Source of the DNA: Chordicoccus furentiruminis | GTDB lineage: Bacteria; Bacillota; Clostridia; Lachnospirales; Lachnospiraceae | DNA: 64,000 bases | Direction of reading: 5' to 3' | Assembly (NCBI RefSeq): GCF_019355395.1 | Contig: NZ_CP048829.1 | Span: 3,017,001-3,081,000 of the forward strand | Part shown: positions 30,201-40,421 of the stretch, one piece after another | Layout: each line of letters begins with the position of its first letter | Position numbering within the stretch: position 1 is the stretch's first letter | Made by a program: the position numbers and the translations under genes | Notes under the pieces: model-generated | Seen by the model: the letters and a program-made list of their open reading frames with translations, nothing else | The model's database searches: none | What the model was told of the DNA's origin: nothing

Positions 30201-30299
30201 TACGTTCACGCATCATAAAGGGGAAGGCAACGCGTAAACGATTTATGAAGGGTGAATTGCTTTCTTACCGTAAACATGAGGAATGGCGGCACATCGTTC

Positions 30300-31187
30300 A
30301 TGGAGAATGCAATTTACGATTTTATCCGTTATATACACAGGACAAAGCATGCCTCGGCCAATACCGAGGTGTCTTACGAGCGTGATCTGAAGAAGCTCTG
30401 CGCCTTTCTGGAGGAACGGCAGGACATTCGCAGCTGGCAGGATGTGACGCCTACGCAGCTGAACGCCTATATGCTCGATCTGGAGGACCAGCACTACGCG
30501 GCTTCCTCGATCTCGAGAAATGTGGCGTCGGTCCGGGCCTTTTTCCAGTATCTCAGGAGACAGAATCTGGTTTCCGCTGATCCGGCGGAGGATCTCCGTC
30601 CTCCGAAGGCGGAGAAGAAGATGCCGGAAATCCTGACGGTCTCTGAGGTCAGCGCGCTGCTCGCCCAGCCGGACCTGCGGACGGACAAGGGAATCCGGGA
30701 CAGCGCGATGCTCGAGCTGCTTTATGCCACGGGAATCCGCGTCTCTGAGCTGATCGGACTTCAGGTGGAGAACGTCAATCTGAGGATGGACTACATCACC
30801 TGCGTTGACCGGACGAAGGAGCGGGTGATTCCTTTCGGGAATACGGCGAGGCAGGCCCTTCGGCTCTATCTGGAGCAGGCACGGGACCATCTTGCTCATT
30901 CGAAGGAGAACCGTTTTCTCTTTCTGAACTGCCAGGGACGTCCGATGAGCCGTCAGGGCTTCTGGAAGATCATGAAGACATATGCGAGAGAAGCCGGCAT
31001 CGAGGCGGATATCACGCCGCATACACTGCGTCACAGCTTCGCGGTGCATATGATCGAGAACGGGGCGGATCTGCGTTCCCTTCAGGAAATGATGGGGCAT
31101 TCCGACATCTCGACGACCCAGCTTTATCTCAACATGAATCTGAACCGGATACGCGACGTGTATGAGCATGCTCATCCGCGGAGCTGA
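30300..31187 (+). CDS. xerD: tyrosine recombinase (XerD-like)
   Basis: The 295-residue XerC/D recombinase resolves chromosome dimers. The N-terminal core-binding domain is about residues 1-90. Catalytic residues are visible: Arg in ATGIRVSELIGL, Lys in TKERVIPF, HTLRHSFAVHM (His and Arg), His in MGHSDISTT, and the nucleophile Tyr in QLYLNMN. XerD is preferred over XerC because of the length and the HTLRHSFAVHMIENGADLR stretch. Starts at 30276 or 30252 would lengthen the N-terminus; 30300 gives the usual one. Confidence 0.88.
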   Translation: MENAIYDFIRYIHRTKHASANTEVSYERDLKKLCAFLEERQDIRSWQDVTPTQLNAYMLDLEDQHYAASSISRNVASVRAFFQYLRRQNLVSADPAEDLRPPKAEKKMPEILTVSEVSALLAQPDLRTDKGIRDSAMLELLYATGIRVSELIGLQVENVNLRMDYITCVDRTKERVIPFGNTARQALRLYLEQARDHLAHSKENRFLFLNCQGRPMSRQGFWKIMKTYAREAGIEADITPHTLRHSFAVHMIENGADLRSLQEMMGHSDISTTQLYLNMNLNRIRDVYEHAHPRS

Positions 31188-31212
31188 GCGATCCGGCCGG
31201 GAAACACCCTCA

Positions 31213-31252
31213 CCGGCGGTATGGGCGGCGCGCGGGCCGTTCCTGCCGCCGG
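31213..31252 (+). terminator. GC-rich inverted repeat before iscR-like gene
   Basis: CCGGCGG and CCGCCGG pair across a GC-rich loop just upstream of the -35 at 31255. It may end xerD transcription; there is no T run beyond GGGTTTG. Confidence 0.4.
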
Positions 31253-31254
31253 GT

Positions 31255-31283
31255 TTGACTTTGCACCGCGGGTCTGGTATAGT
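31255..31283 (+). promoter_or_regulatory. promoter of the Rrf2 regulator / cysteine desulfurase operon
   Basis: TTGACT (31255-31260), 17-bp spacer, TATAGT (31278-31283). Downstream are two copies of a TCGAC-containing motif (31284-31312), which could be regulator sites; this is only suggestive. Confidence 0.8.
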
Positions 31284-31334
31284 ATCGACGAAAACAAAGT
31301 AAAATAGTCGACTTTATCCGGAGCGAAACGGGCA

Positions 31335-31796
31335 ATGAAACTATCTACAAAAGGAAGATACGGACTGCGGGCTATGATCGATCTCGCCCTTCACTGTGAA
31401 TCGGAGCATGCCGTGTCCATTCAGAGCATCGCCGAGCGGCAGCAGATATCCGAGAGTTATCTGGAGCAGCTCGTGAGACGGCTTCGTACGGCCGGACTCG
31501 TCAAGAGCGTACGCGGGGCGGGCGGCGGCTATCAGCTGGCCCGTCCGGCGGACGGGATCTCGGTCGGAGACATATTAAGAGCGCTTGAAGGAAGCATCGA
31601 TGCGGTGACTTGCGGCGGGACGGATCACGACGGAAGCTGCGGCCAGGCGGATCTCTGCGTCACCCGGATCGTCTGGGAACGTGTGAACCGGGCCATCGAG
31701 GAGTCGGTTGATTCCATCACGCTGGATCAGCTGGTGGAGGAGAGCCGGGAAAGGCAGCGGGCCGGCGTCGTCGACCGGAAAGAGTGCGCGAATTGA
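31335..31796 (+). CDS. Rrf2 family regulator, IscR-like
   Basis: The 153-residue regulator starts MKLSTKGRYGLRAMIDLAL, the classic Rrf2 winged helix, with GLVKSVRGAGGGYQLARP as the wing. Three cysteines (TCGGTDHDGSCGQADLC, near residues 92-107) match the spacing that binds a [2Fe-2S] cluster in IscR, unlike CymR, which lacks them. Being next to a cysteine desulfurase suggests feedback control of Fe-S or sulfur supply. Confidence 0.88.
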   Translation: MKLSTKGRYGLRAMIDLALHCESEHAVSIQSIAERQQISESYLEQLVRRLRTAGLVKSVRGAGGGYQLARPADGISVGDILRALEGSIDAVTCGGTDHDGSCGQADLCVTRIVWERVNRAIEESVDSITLDQLVEESRERQRAGVVDRKECAN

Positions 31797-32950
31797 ACGG
31801 GCGGATCTATCTGGATTATGCGGCGACAACGCCGGCCGCGCCGGAGGTGAAGGCGGCGATGCTGCCGTATTTCACGGACTCCTTCACGAATCCGTCGGCC
31901 ATCTATCAGAGCGCGGCGGCCGCGAGGGCCGCCGTTGACCGCGCAAGGGGCGAGGTGGCGTCCCTGATTCACGCATCCCCTTCCGAGATTTACTTCACTT
32001 CCGGCGGCACGGAGGCAGATAACTGGGTTCTGACGGCGATATGCGGCATGCAGCTGGCGGAGAGAGGAAGCTGTCATCTGATCGTTTCCTCCGTCGAGCA
32101 CCACGCGGTCCTTCACACCGCCCATTATCTTGAGGAGAAGGGAGTCGATGTGACGGTTCTGCCGGTTGACAGAGAAGGACGGGTGAATCCGGCCGACGCG
32201 GAGAGCGCGATCCGCCCGGATACCGCCCTGATCTCGGTCATGACGGCCAACAATGAGACGGGGACCATCGAGCCGGCAGGCGAGATCGCGGAGATCGCCC
32301 GCGCCCGCGGCGTGCGGATGCACACCGACGCGGTGCAGGCGTTCGGCCATATCCCGATGGATGTACGTTCTCTGCCGGTGGATTTCCTGAGCGTTTCGGC
32401 GCATAAGCTGAACGGGCCGAAAGGCATCGGCTGTCTGTACATACGGAGCGGCGTGCCGATCCGGAGTTTTCTTCACGGCGGAGCGCAGGAGCGGGGAAGG
32501 CGGGCCGGCACGGAGAACGTGCCGGCCGCGGTCGGCTTCGGTACGGCCGCGCGGATCGCCGCGGAGAAGATGACGGAGCGGATCCGCAGTACGTCTTCCC
32601 TTCGTGACCGTCTTGAGAGGCGGCTGCTTGAGCGGTTTCCGGATGCTGCCGTCAACGGGGGAGGCGCGGATCGTCTGCCGGGACATCTGAACATCCGGAT
32701 TCCCGGCGTGGACGCGGAATCGCTGCTGATCGCCATGGATATGCACGGCGTGGAGGCTTCGGCCGGATCGGCCTGTGCGGCCGGTTCTCTGGATCCTTCC
32801 CATGTGCTCCGGGCGATGGGCCTGAGCACGGAGGAAGCGATGAATTCCATCCGTCTTACGGTTTCGCACGAGACGAGGGAAGAAGAGATCGACGCGGCAT
32901 CTGACATCATCGCGGAATGCGCTGCGCGGCTGCGGAACGCCGTCTTTTAA
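31784..32950 (+). CDS. cysteine desulfurase (NifS/IscS family)
   Basis: The 388-residue PLP enzyme moves sulfur from cysteine to Fe-S scaffolds and tRNA thiolation. The start IYLDYAATTPAAPEV is typical, the PLP lysine is in SAHKLNGPKGIG, and the sulfur-accepting cysteine is in ASAGSACAAGSLDPSHVL near residue 325. The GTG at 31784 and TTG at 31793 are both possible; the latter gives MNGRIYLDYAATTP. It overlaps the regulator and precedes mnmA, to which it likely supplies sulfur. No iscU/nifU gene lies between, as it often does. Confidence 0.92.
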   Translation: MRELNGRIYLDYAATTPAAPEVKAAMLPYFTDSFTNPSAIYQSAAAARAAVDRARGEVASLIHASPSEIYFTSGGTEADNWVLTAICGMQLAERGSCHLIVSSVEHHAVLHTAHYLEEKGVDVTVLPVDREGRVNPADAESAIRPDTALISVMTANNETGTIEPAGEIAEIARARGVRMHTDAVQAFGHIPMDVRSLPVDFLSVSAHKLNGPKGIGCLYIRSGVPIRSFLHGGAQERGRRAGTENVPAAVGFGTAARIAAEKMTERIRSTSSLRDRLERRLLERFPDAAVNGGGADRLPGHLNIRIPGVDAESLLIAMDMHGVEASAGSACAAGSLDPSHVLRAMGLSTEEAMNSIRLTVSHETREEEIDAASDIIAECAARLRNAVF

Positions 32951-33048
32951 AAACGGGATCCGTTTTCCCGGAATACACGTCAGAGGCGGGCCGCTCCCGG
33001 GAAACATCTGACGGAAGGCAGGAAGGACGGCGAAGAAAGGAGCGTATC

Positions 33049-34128
33049 TTGGGGAAACGGGTGATCGTGGGCATGTCAGGCGGCGTCGACAGCTCGGTGG
33101 CCGCCTATCTTCTGAAACGCCAGGGATATGAGGTGATCGGCGTCACGATGCAGATCTGGCAGGACGAATCCGCCGCGTGCGTCGAGCGCCGGGGCGGCTG
33201 CTGCGGGCTGAGCGCGGTGGACGACGCGCGGCGGGTGGCGGGCATTCTGGGCATTCCCTATTATGTCATGAATTTCCGCAGGGAGTTTCAGTCCTCGGTG
33301 ATCGATTACTTTGTCCGGGAATATGAGGCGGGGCGGACGCCCAATCCCTGCATCGCCTGCAACCGGTTCGTGAAGTGGGAGAGTCTTCTGACCAAGAGTC
33401 TTGCGCTCGGAGCGGACGCCATCGCGACCGGCCACTACGCAAAAGTAGTCCGTCTGCCGGGCGGCCGGCGGACACTTCACGTCTCGGCCGGGGATGAGCG
33501 CACGTCGAAGGACCAGACCTACGCGCTCTACAGCCTTACGCAGGATCAGCTCGCCCACACGCTCATGCCCTGCGGGGATTACACGAAGAGCGAGATCCGC
33601 CGCATCGCCGCGGAGGCCGGGCTGCCGGTCGCGTCGAAGCCGGACAGCGAGGAGATCTGCTTCGTGCCGGACGGCGATTACGCCGGCTTCATCGAGCGGG
33701 AGACAGGGCGGAAGAGCCGCCCGGGTCACTTCGTGGATACGGAGGGCCGCGTGCTCGGCGAGCACCGCGGGATCATCCACTACACGGTGGGGCAGCGCAG
33801 GGGTCTCGGCATCGCGTTCGGACGGCGGATGTTCGTCCGTGAGATCCGGCCGGAGACGAATGAGATCGTGCTCGCGGATAACGACTCGCTGTTTGCGGAC
33901 CGGGTGCTGGTTCATGACGTCCGGTTTATGGCGGTTCCGGAGCTTCGGGAGCCGATGGGGGTGAAGGCCAAGATCCGGTATAACCACCGCGCCGCACCGG
34001 CCGTCATCGAACCGGCCGGAGACGGAAACGTGATGCTTACGTTCCGCGAGAAGCAGCGCGCCGTCACGCCCGGACAGGCGGCTGTATTTTACAGAGACGG
34101 GTATCTGATTGGCGGAGGAACCATCTGA
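33049..34128 (+). CDS. mnmA: tRNA 2-thiouridylase MnmA
   Basis: The 359-residue enzyme thiolates U34 of tRNA-Lys, -Glu and -Gln. The PP-loop SGGVDSSVAAYLLK is near residue 10. The catalytic cysteines are in NPCIACNRFVKW and DSEEICFVPDG. GIIHYTVGQRRGLGIAFG is another signature. The start is TTG 33049, placed by AAAGGAG just upstream; the frame is open further up without a ribosome-binding site. Confidence 0.94.
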   Translation: MGKRVIVGMSGGVDSSVAAYLLKRQGYEVIGVTMQIWQDESAACVERRGGCCGLSAVDDARRVAGILGIPYYVMNFRREFQSSVIDYFVREYEAGRTPNPCIACNRFVKWESLLTKSLALGADAIATGHYAKVVRLPGGRRTLHVSAGDERTSKDQTYALYSLTQDQLAHTLMPCGDYTKSEIRRIAAEAGLPVASKPDSEEICFVPDGDYAGFIERETGRKSRPGHFVDTEGRVLGEHRGIIHYTVGQRRGLGIAFGRRMFVREIRPETNEIVLADNDSLFADRVLVHDVRFMAVPELREPMGVKAKIRYNHRAAPAVIEPAGDGNVMLTFREKQRAVTPGQAAVFYRDGYLIGGGTI

Positions 34129-34129
34129 G

Positions 34130-34939
34130 ATGATAGCGGATATACATGTGCACAGCCGGTTTTCGGCCGACTCTGAGGCCGATCCGGACGAGGTTGTGAG
34201 AAAGGCGGCCGAAGCGGGTCTTCCCGCCATCTGTTTCACGGACCATATCGACTGGGACTATCCGGTGGAAGGACTGGTCTTTGATTTTGACACGGACGAC
34301 TATTTCAGAACGATGGAATCGGTCCGGCAGCGCTGGGGGGGGAAGATACGCGTGCTCATCGGCGTGGAGCTGGGCCTTCAGGCGCATCTGGCTGAGCGCT
34401 ATCACGAGCTTCTCGCCTCCAGACCGTTCGACTACGTCATCGGATCGCAGCACCTCGTGCGCGGAATGGACCCTTACTATCCCGAGACGTTCGAGGGTGC
34501 AAGCGAGACGGAAATTTACCGGGCGTATTTCGAGGAGACGCTCGCCGATCTGCGCGCATTTCACGAATTTGACAGCATGGGTCATCTCGACTACATCGTC
34601 CGATACGGGAGAAAGCTCGGCCGGCCATACAGCTGGCGGGAGTACGGCGATGTGATCGATGAGATCCTGAAGCTTCTGGTGCGGTACAACATCGCGCTTG
34701 AGGTGAATACAGCCGGCATCCGCAAGCAGCTCGGCTTTCCGAACCCGCACCCCGAGATCATCCGCCGCTACCGTGAGCTCGGAGGCACGCTGGTGACCGT
34801 GGGATCAGACTCGCACAAGCCGTATTCGCTGGGCTTCGCCTTTGAGCAGGCCCGGGATCTTCTGCTTTCCTGCGGGTTCACCCATTACGTCTGGTTTGAG
34901 CACCGGGAGCCGAAATTTGTAAGCCTCCGGGGAAAATAG
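34130..34939 (+). CDS. PHP-domain phosphatase, histidinol-phosphatase-like
   Basis: The 269-residue PHP metallo-phosphatase begins MIADIHVHSRFSADSEADP and carries CFTDHIDW, VELGLQAH, GSQHLV, MGHLDYIVRYG and GSDSHKP, which together supply the metal ligands. HisK-type histidinol-phosphate phosphatases have this pattern, so a role in histidine synthesis is likely. No his genes are adjacent. The start at 34130 follows two bases after mnmA. Confidence 0.8.
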   Translation: MIADIHVHSRFSADSEADPDEVVRKAAEAGLPAICFTDHIDWDYPVEGLVFDFDTDDYFRTMESVRQRWGGKIRVLIGVELGLQAHLAERYHELLASRPFDYVIGSQHLVRGMDPYYPETFEGASETEIYRAYFEETLADLRAFHEFDSMGHLDYIVRYGRKLGRPYSWREYGDVIDEILKLLVRYNIALEVNTAGIRKQLGFPNPHPEIIRRYRELGGTLVTVGSDSHKPYSLGFAFEQARDLLLSCGFTHYVWFEHREPKFVSLRGK

Positions 34940-34942
34940 AAC

Positions 34943-34971
34943 TTGTATTTTATCAGGCCTTTATGTACAAT
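34943..34971 (+). promoter_or_regulatory. gap promoter
   Basis: TTGTAT (34943-34948), 17-bp spacer, TACAAT (34966-34971). Confidence 0.75.
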
Positions 34972-35030
34972 ATCTATGGGTTATTCTGTAACACTTATGT
35001 TAATAACTATATACAGGAGGATTCAGGATT

Positions 35031-36050
35031 ATGGCAGTAAGAGTCGCAATCAATGGTTTTGGCCGTATCGGCCGTCTGGCATTCCGTCAGATGTTCCAGG
35101 CAGAGGGCTTTGAGATCGTCGCGATCAACGATCTGACCTCTCCGGAAATGCTTGCATACCTTCTGAAGTATGATTCTTCCCAGGGCCGCTATGCGAAGGC
35201 TGATACTGTCAGTTTCGGCGAGAACTACATCGTTGTCGATGGTCAGAAGATCACGATCTACAAGGAAGCAGATGCTCACAACCTTCCGTGGAAAGATCTT
35301 GACATCGACGTCGTTCTCGAGTGCACCGGCTTCTATACCTCCAAGGCGAAGGCTCAGGCTCACATCGACGCAGGCGCCAAGAAGGTCGTGATCTCCGCTC
35401 CGGCCGGCAATGATCTTCCGACAATTGTCTATAACACGAACCATGAGACGCTGACGGCTGATGACAACATCATCTCCGCGGCTTCCTGCACCACCAACTG
35501 CCTCGCTCCGATGGCCAAGGCTCTGAATGAGCTGGCTCCGATCCAGTCCGGCATCATGGTTACCATCCATGCCTACACCGGCGATCAGATGGTTCTGGAC
35601 GGCCCGCAGAGAAAGGGCAACTTCAGAAGATCCAGAGCAGCGGCTGAGAACATCGTCCCGAACAGCACCGGCGCTGCGAAGGCCATCGGCCTCGTTGTTC
35701 CGGAACTGAACGGCAAGCTGATCGGCTCCGCGCAGAGAGTTCCGGTTCCGACCGGTTCCACCACGATCCTGACGGCTGTCGTCAAGGGCAAGGTGACGGT
35801 TGACGAGATCAACGCGAAGATGAAGGCCTCCACCACCGAGTCCTTCGGCTACAACGAGGATCAGATCGTTTCCAAGGATATCGTCGGCATGACCTACGGT
35901 TCTCTGTTCGACGCAACCCAGACCATGGTCCTTCCGGTCTCAGATGACCTCACAGAGGTTCAGGTTGTTTCCTGGTACGACAACGAGAACTCCTTCACAT
36001 CCAATATGTGCAGAACGATCAAGTATTTCGCCAAATTCCTGAACAAGTAA
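35031..36050 (+). CDS. gap: glyceraldehyde-3-phosphate dehydrogenase
   Basis: The 339-residue GAPDH catalyses the NAD-linked oxidation step of glycolysis. The Rossmann motif is [14 protein letters not shown]; the catalytic Cys is in [20 protein letters not shown]. It uses a narrower codon set (GCT, AAC, GGC, GTT) than its neighbours, as in very highly expressed genes. AGGAGG precedes the ATG. It leads the glycolytic cluster. Confidence 0.97.
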   Translation: MAVRVAINGFGRIGRLAFRQMFQAEGFEIVAINDLTSPEMLAYLLKYDSSQGRYAKADTVSFGENYIVVDGQKITIYKEADAHNLPWKDLDIDVVLECTGFYTSKAKAQAHIDAGAKKVVISAPAGNDLPTIVYNTNHETLTADDNIISAASCTTNCLAPMAKALNELAPIQSGIMVTIHAYTGDQMVLDGPQRKGNFRRSRAAAENIVPNSTGAAKAIGLVVPELNGKLIGSAQRVPVPTGSTTILTAVVKGKVTVDEINAKMKASTTESFGYNEDQIVSKDIVGMTYGSLFDATQTMVLPVSDDLTEVQVVSWYDNENSFTSNMCRTIKYFAKFLNK

Positions 36051-36070
36051 TCTGACGAATGCAGACCTGG

Positions 36071-36105
36071 AAAGGGTCCGGTCTCCAAGGACCGGACCCT
36101 TTTTG
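36071..36105 (+). terminator. strong terminator after gap
   Basis: AAAGGGTCCGGTC and GACCGGACCCTTT form a perfect stem with loop TCCAAG, followed by five T. Some read-through into pgk is expected. Confidence 0.92.
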
Positions 36106-36161
36106 AACGTCAGGCTGTCGGAAAACAGCCGGCGCCGGACTCAGAAACAGGAGGTATGAAA

Positions 36162-37379
36162 ATGGGACTGAACAAAAAATCCGTGGATGACATCAATGTC
36201 AAAGGACAGCGCGTGCTTCTTCGCTGCGACTTCAACGTGCCGCTGAAGGGCGGCCAGATTACCGACGAAAACCGTCTGGTGGCGGCTCTCCCCACGATCA
36301 AAAAGCTGATCGCGGACGGCGGGAAAGTGATTCTCTGCAGCCATCTGGGCAAGGTGAAGACAGAAGAGGACAAGAAGACCAAGACGCTTGCGCCGGTGGC
36401 AAAGCGCCTCAGCGAGCTGCTCGGTCAGGAAGTGAAATTCGTTCCGAGCCCGGTCGTGGTGGACGACAGTGTCCGCGCGGCGGTCAGCGGGATGAAGGAC
36501 GGGGATGTGATTCTCCTTGAAAACACCCGGTTCCGCCCGGAGGAGACGAAGAACGAGGACGCGTTCTCAAAGGACCTTGCCTCCATCGCGGACGTCTTTG
36601 TCAACGATGCGTTCGGCACGGCGCACCGTGCTCACTGCTCAAACGTCGGCGTGACGAAATTCGTCAAGGGACCGCATGTGGTTGGCTACCTGATGGAGAA
36701 GGAGATCGATTTCCTCGGCAAGGCAGTCGAAAATCCGGTTCGTCCGTTTGTCGCGATCCTCGGCGGAGCCAAGGTGGCGGACAAGCTGAACGTCATCAAC
36801 AATCTGCTTGAGAAATGCGACACGCTGATCATCGGCGGCGGCATGGCCTATACCTTCGCGAAGGCGCAGGGCTATGAAATCGGCACGTCGCTGTGCGACG
36901 ACACAAAGGTGGACTACTGCCGGGAGATGATCCAGAAGGCGAAGGATCTCGGCAAGAAGCTGCTTCTGCCGGTTGACGCCGTCACGACCGCTTCCTTCCC
37001 GGATCCGATTGACGCGCCGATCGAGACGCAGACTGTCGACATCGACCGCATTCCGGCCGACCGGATGGGCATGGATATCGGACCGAAGACCATCGCGCTC
37101 TACAGCGACGCGGTGAAGAACGCGAAGACGGTGGTCTGGAACGGACCGATGGGCGTCTTTGAGAATCCGATCCTCGCGAACGGCACGAAGGCTGTCGCTC
37201 AGGCGCTGGCTGACACCGATGCGACCACGATCATCGGCGGCGGCGATTCCGCGGCGGCCGTTAACCAGATGGGCTTCCATGACAAGATGAGCCACATCTC
37301 CACCGGCGGCGGCGCTTCGCTTGAATTCCTTGAGGGCAAGGAACTTCCGGGCGTGGCTGCGGCGGACGACAAGGACTGA
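36162..37379 (+). CDS. pgk: phosphoglycerate kinase
   Basis: The 405-residue enzyme makes ATP and 3-phosphoglycerate. Signatures are [46 protein letters not shown] and the nucleotide loop [16 protein letters not shown] 36162 lies 6 bases after AGGAGGT; ATG 36156, in the same frame, touches that site and is less likely. Confidence 0.96.
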   Translation: MGLNKKSVDDINVKGQRVLLRCDFNVPLKGGQITDENRLVAALPTIKKLIADGGKVILCSHLGKVKTEEDKKTKTLAPVAKRLSELLGQEVKFVPSPVVVDDSVRAAVSGMKDGDVILLENTRFRPEETKNEDAFSKDLASIADVFVNDAFGTAHRAHCSNVGVTKFVKGPHVVGYLMEKEIDFLGKAVENPVRPFVAILGGAKVADKLNVINNLLEKCDTLIIGGGMAYTFAKAQGYEIGTSLCDDTKVDYCREMIQKAKDLGKKLLLPVDAVTTASFPDPIDAPIETQTVDIDRIPADRMGMDIGPKTIALYSDAVKNAKTVVWNGPMGVFENPILANGTKAVAQALADTDATTIIGGGDSAAAVNQMGFHDKMSHISTGGGASLEFLEGKELPGVAAADDKD

Positions 37380-37418
37380 ACAGATACTTTCGCCTCAGGC
37401 GAAAAGGAGGGATTAAGT

Positions 37419-38171
37419 ATGGCAAGAAGAATTCTCGCAGCCGGCAACTGGAAGATGAACAAGACACCGTCCGAAGCGGCTGCTACGATCGAGGCAATGA
37501 AGGCGACCTGCGCGAGCGACACCGTCGATGTGCTGCTCTGCGTGCCGGCGATTGACATCCCGGCGGCGGTGGCCGCGGCAAAGGGCTCCAATATCCAGAT
37601 CGGTGCGGAGAACGTTTACTTCAAGGACAGCGGCGCCTTCACCGGCGAGATTTCCGCGGACATGCTTCTGGATGCGGGCATCAAGTACGTGATTCTCGGC
37701 CACTCCGAGCGCCGCGAGTATTTCGCCGAGACGAACGAGACGGTCAACGCGAAGATGCTTCAGTGCTTCGCAAAGGGTCTGATCCCGATCATGTGCTGCG
37801 GCGAGACGCTGACGCAGAGAGAGCAGGGCGTCACGATGGACTTCATCCGTCAGCAGGTCAAGGTCGGATTCCTCGGCCTTACCGGCGAGCAGGCGAAGCA
37901 GGCGGTCATTGCCTATGAGCCGATCTGGGCGATCGGAACAGGCAAGACGGCGACCTCCGATCAGGCGGAAGAAGTCTGCAAAGGTATCCGTGATCTGATC
38001 CGCGAGCTGTACGGCGACGAGGTGGCGGAGGAGATCCGGATCCTGTACGGCGGATCCGTGAAGCCTTCCAACGCAGCGGAGCTGTTCGCGAAGGAGGATA
38101 TCGACGGCGGTCTGGTAGGCGGCGCGTCCCTCAAGCCGGACTTCGGCGAGATCGTGAACTACAGGAAGTGA
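37419..38171 (+). CDS. tpiA: triosephosphate isomerase
   Basis: The 250-residue TIM barrel interconverts DHAP and G3P. NWKMNKT holds the catalytic Lys, [10 protein letters not shown] the His, and [15 protein letters not shown] the Glu and flexible loop. [12 protein letters not shown] is the phosphate-binding end. AGGAGG precedes the ATG. Confidence 0.97.
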   Translation: MARRILAAGNWKMNKTPSEAAATIEAMKATCASDTVDVLLCVPAIDIPAAVAAAKGSNIQIGAENVYFKDSGAFTGEISADMLLDAGIKYVILGHSERREYFAETNETVNAKMLQCFAKGLIPIMCCGETLTQREQGVTMDFIRQQVKVGFLGLTGEQAKQAVIAYEPIWAIGTGKTATSDQAEEVCKGIRDLIRELYGDEVAEEIRILYGGSVKPSNAAELFAKEDIDGGLVGGASLKPDFGEIVNYRK

Positions 38172-38284
38172 AGCACGGCCTGACCGCGCGGTGCGCGGAT
38201 TCAGGTGAAGGGAAAGCCACCTGGTGCATGCTCATCAAAATGAAGCGGCGCCGGGTGGCCATTATAAGGTAAAGGAACATCTGA

Positions 38285-39826
38285 ATGGATAAGAAAACTT
38301 ATGTCATCATGATTCTCGACGGCTACGGACTGAATCCGATCAGAGAGCACAATGCCGTCGCGCTGGCGAATACGCCTGTCATGGACCGGCTGGAGGCCGA
38401 GTATCCCTTTGTGAAGGGCGCGGCGTCGGGCCTTGCGGTCGGCCTTCCGGACGGTCAGATGGGCAATTCCGAGGTCGGCCACACCAACATGGGCGCGGGC
38501 CGTGTGGTCTATCAGGAGCTGACCCGGATTTCCAAGGCGATCGACGACGGCGATTTCTTCGAGAACGAGGAGCTGCTGGCCGCGGTCCGGAACGCGAAGG
38601 AACATGACAGCGCGATCCACTTCATGGGACTTGTCTCACCGGGCGGCGTGCACAGCCATTCCGACCATCTGTACGGTCTTCTGGAGCTCGCGAAGCGGAA
38701 CGGCCTCAAAAAAGTGTATGTGCACTGCTTCATGGACGGCCGTGACACGCCGCCGGATTCAGGCAAGGGCTACATCCATGACCTCGAGCAGAAGATGGCG
38801 GAGATCGGCGTCGGCGAGATCGCGTCTGTGTCAGGCCGTTACTACGCGATGGACCGGGACAACCGCTGGGAGCGTGTCGTCAAGGCGTACGACGCGCTGG
38901 CAAACGGCCGCGGCGACAAGGCCTCCTCAGCTGAGGAAGGAATGCAGGCGTCCTATGACAAGGACGTGATGGACGAGTTTATCGTTCCCTTCGTCGTCGA
39001 AAAGGACGGAAAGCCGGTGGCGACGATTCAGAACGGCGATTCCGTCGTGTTCTTCAACTTCCGTCCGGATCGGGCGCGGGAGCTGACGCGCTGCTTCTGC
39101 GACGACGCCTTCGATCACTTCGACCGCGGCGACCGGGTGAAGACGACCTTTGTCTGCTTCACCGACTATGACGTGACGATCGGGAACAAGCTGGTGGCGT
39201 TCAAGAAGCAGGAGCTGCACAACGTGTTCGGCGAGTGGCTGAGCAAACAGGGCATGACCCAGCTCCGGACCGCGGAGACCGAGAAGTACGCCCATGTCAC
39301 CTTCTTCTTCAACGGCGGCGTGGAAGAGCCGTTCCCGGGCGAAGACCGGATTCTGGTTCCGTCCCCGAAGGTCGCCACCTATGATCTCCAGCCGGAGATG
39401 AGCGCGCCGAAGGTCTGTGACGGGCTGGTGGACGCGATCCGCAGCCGGAAGTATGATGTGATCATCATCAACTTTGCCAACGGCGATATGGTCGGACACA
39501 CGGGCGTCGAGTCCGCGGCTATCAAGGCGGTGGAGACCGTAGACGAGTGTGTGGGCCGCGCGGTCGAGGCCATCAAGGAGGTGGACGGCACGATGTTCAT
39601 CTGCGCCGACCACGGAAACTGCGACCAGATGGTGGATTACAAGACGGGCGAGCCGTTCACGGCTCATACGACGAATCCGGTGCCGTTCATTCTGGTGAAC
39701 GCAGATCCGAAGTACGGCCTTGCGGAAGGCGGCCGTCTCTGCGATATCGTTCCGACGATGATCGAGCTGATGGGCAAGGAACAGCCGGCCGAGATGACTG
39801 GCCACTCCCTTCTGATTGAGCGGTGA
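38285..39826 (+). CDS. gpmI: 2,3-bisphosphoglycerate-independent phosphoglycerate mutase
   Basis: The 513-residue Mn-dependent enzyme converts 3- to 2-phosphoglycerate. ILDGYGLN, the phosphoserine loop GQMGNSEVGHTNMGAGRVVYQ, and CADHGNCDQMVD carry the metal and catalytic residues of the alkaline-phosphatase fold. An inverted repeat (GCCACCTGG ... CCGGGTGGC, 38216-38261) lies in its leader. The usual next gene, eno, is not in this window. Confidence 0.96.
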   Translation: MDKKTYVIMILDGYGLNPIREHNAVALANTPVMDRLEAEYPFVKGAASGLAVGLPDGQMGNSEVGHTNMGAGRVVYQELTRISKAIDDGDFFENEELLAAVRNAKEHDSAIHFMGLVSPGGVHSHSDHLYGLLELAKRNGLKKVYVHCFMDGRDTPPDSGKGYIHDLEQKMAEIGVGEIASVSGRYYAMDRDNRWERVVKAYDALANGRGDKASSAEEGMQASYDKDVMDEFIVPFVVEKDGKPVATIQNGDSVVFFNFRPDRARELTRCFCDDAFDHFDRGDRVKTTFVCFTDYDVTIGNKLVAFKKQELHNVFGEWLSKQGMTQLRTAETEKYAHVTFFFNGGVEEPFPGEDRILVPSPKVATYDLQPEMSAPKVCDGLVDAIRSRKYDVIIINFANGDMVGHTGVESAAIKAVETVDECVGRAVEAIKEVDGTMFICADHGNCDQMVDYKTGEPFTAHTTNPVPFILVNADPKYGLAEGGRLCDIVPTMIELMGKEQPAEMTGHSLLIER

Positions 39827-39945
39827 CGAACCGTTCCGGACGGCAGGGAGCGGGCGACCGTACCTCATAGCCGGCCGGGCGGCCCTTTTCCGGAAGAGCG
39901 CCTGCGGCTGCTTCTCCGGGAAAGAAAGCGCGGAGAACAACACGC

Positions 39946-39974
39946 TTGCGCCGTTCAATCCGATGTGGTATAAT
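39946..39974 (+). promoter_or_regulatory. promoter for secG
   Basis: TTGCGC (39946-39951), 17-bp spacer, TATAAT (39969-39974). Confidence 0.75.
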
Positions 39975-40021
39975 ATTTCCAGTTTTTTGGCATACTGTTT
40001 CTGTTTCGGAGGTAAGGTCTG

Positions 40022-40267
40022 ATGGGTGTTCTTCGAACCATACTGACCATCGTCTATGTGCTGGACTGCATTGCCCTGTCTGTGATCGTTCTGATGCAGG
40101 AGGGGAAGGACGCCGGACTCGGCGCCATCGCCGGTGCGGCCGACACGTACTGGGGTCAGAACAAAGGCAGGTCGATGGAAGGCGGACTGGTCAGGGCGAC
40201 GCGGGTCATGGCTGCGGTGTTCTTCGTTCTGTCGATTGTTCTTTCGATGAATTTCTTGAGCAAGTAA
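40022..40267 (+). CDS. secG: preprotein translocase subunit SecG
   Basis: The 81-residue protein has two transmembrane segments (about residues 3-23 and 60-79) separated by LMQEGKDAGLGAIAGAADTYWGQNKG, the SecG signature. It assists SecYE in protein export. It precedes rnr and smpB, a conserved Firmicute order. GGAGG lies just upstream of the ATG. Confidence 0.93.
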   Translation: MGVLRTILTIVYVLDCIALSVIVLMQEGKDAGLGAIAGAADTYWGQNKGRSMEGGLVRATRVMAAVFFVLSIVLSMNFLSK

Positions 40268-40274
40268 AGAGAAG

Positions 40275-40305
40275 AGCCTCTGCCGAAGGGCAGAGGCTTT
40301 TTTCT
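40275..40305 (+). terminator. terminator after secG
   Basis: AGCCTCTGCC / GGCAGAGGCT with loop GAAG, followed by six T. Confidence 0.92.
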
Positions 40306-40421
40306 TCGGGTGAGACACTGCGTGACGGGAAGAACGCGCGGTCAGCGTGCGGCGGCAGTCTGTCATCCGAACTGAGTATGACGAACGGGCAGCCAGACCG
40401 GCTGTCCGGAGAGGACGGAAC

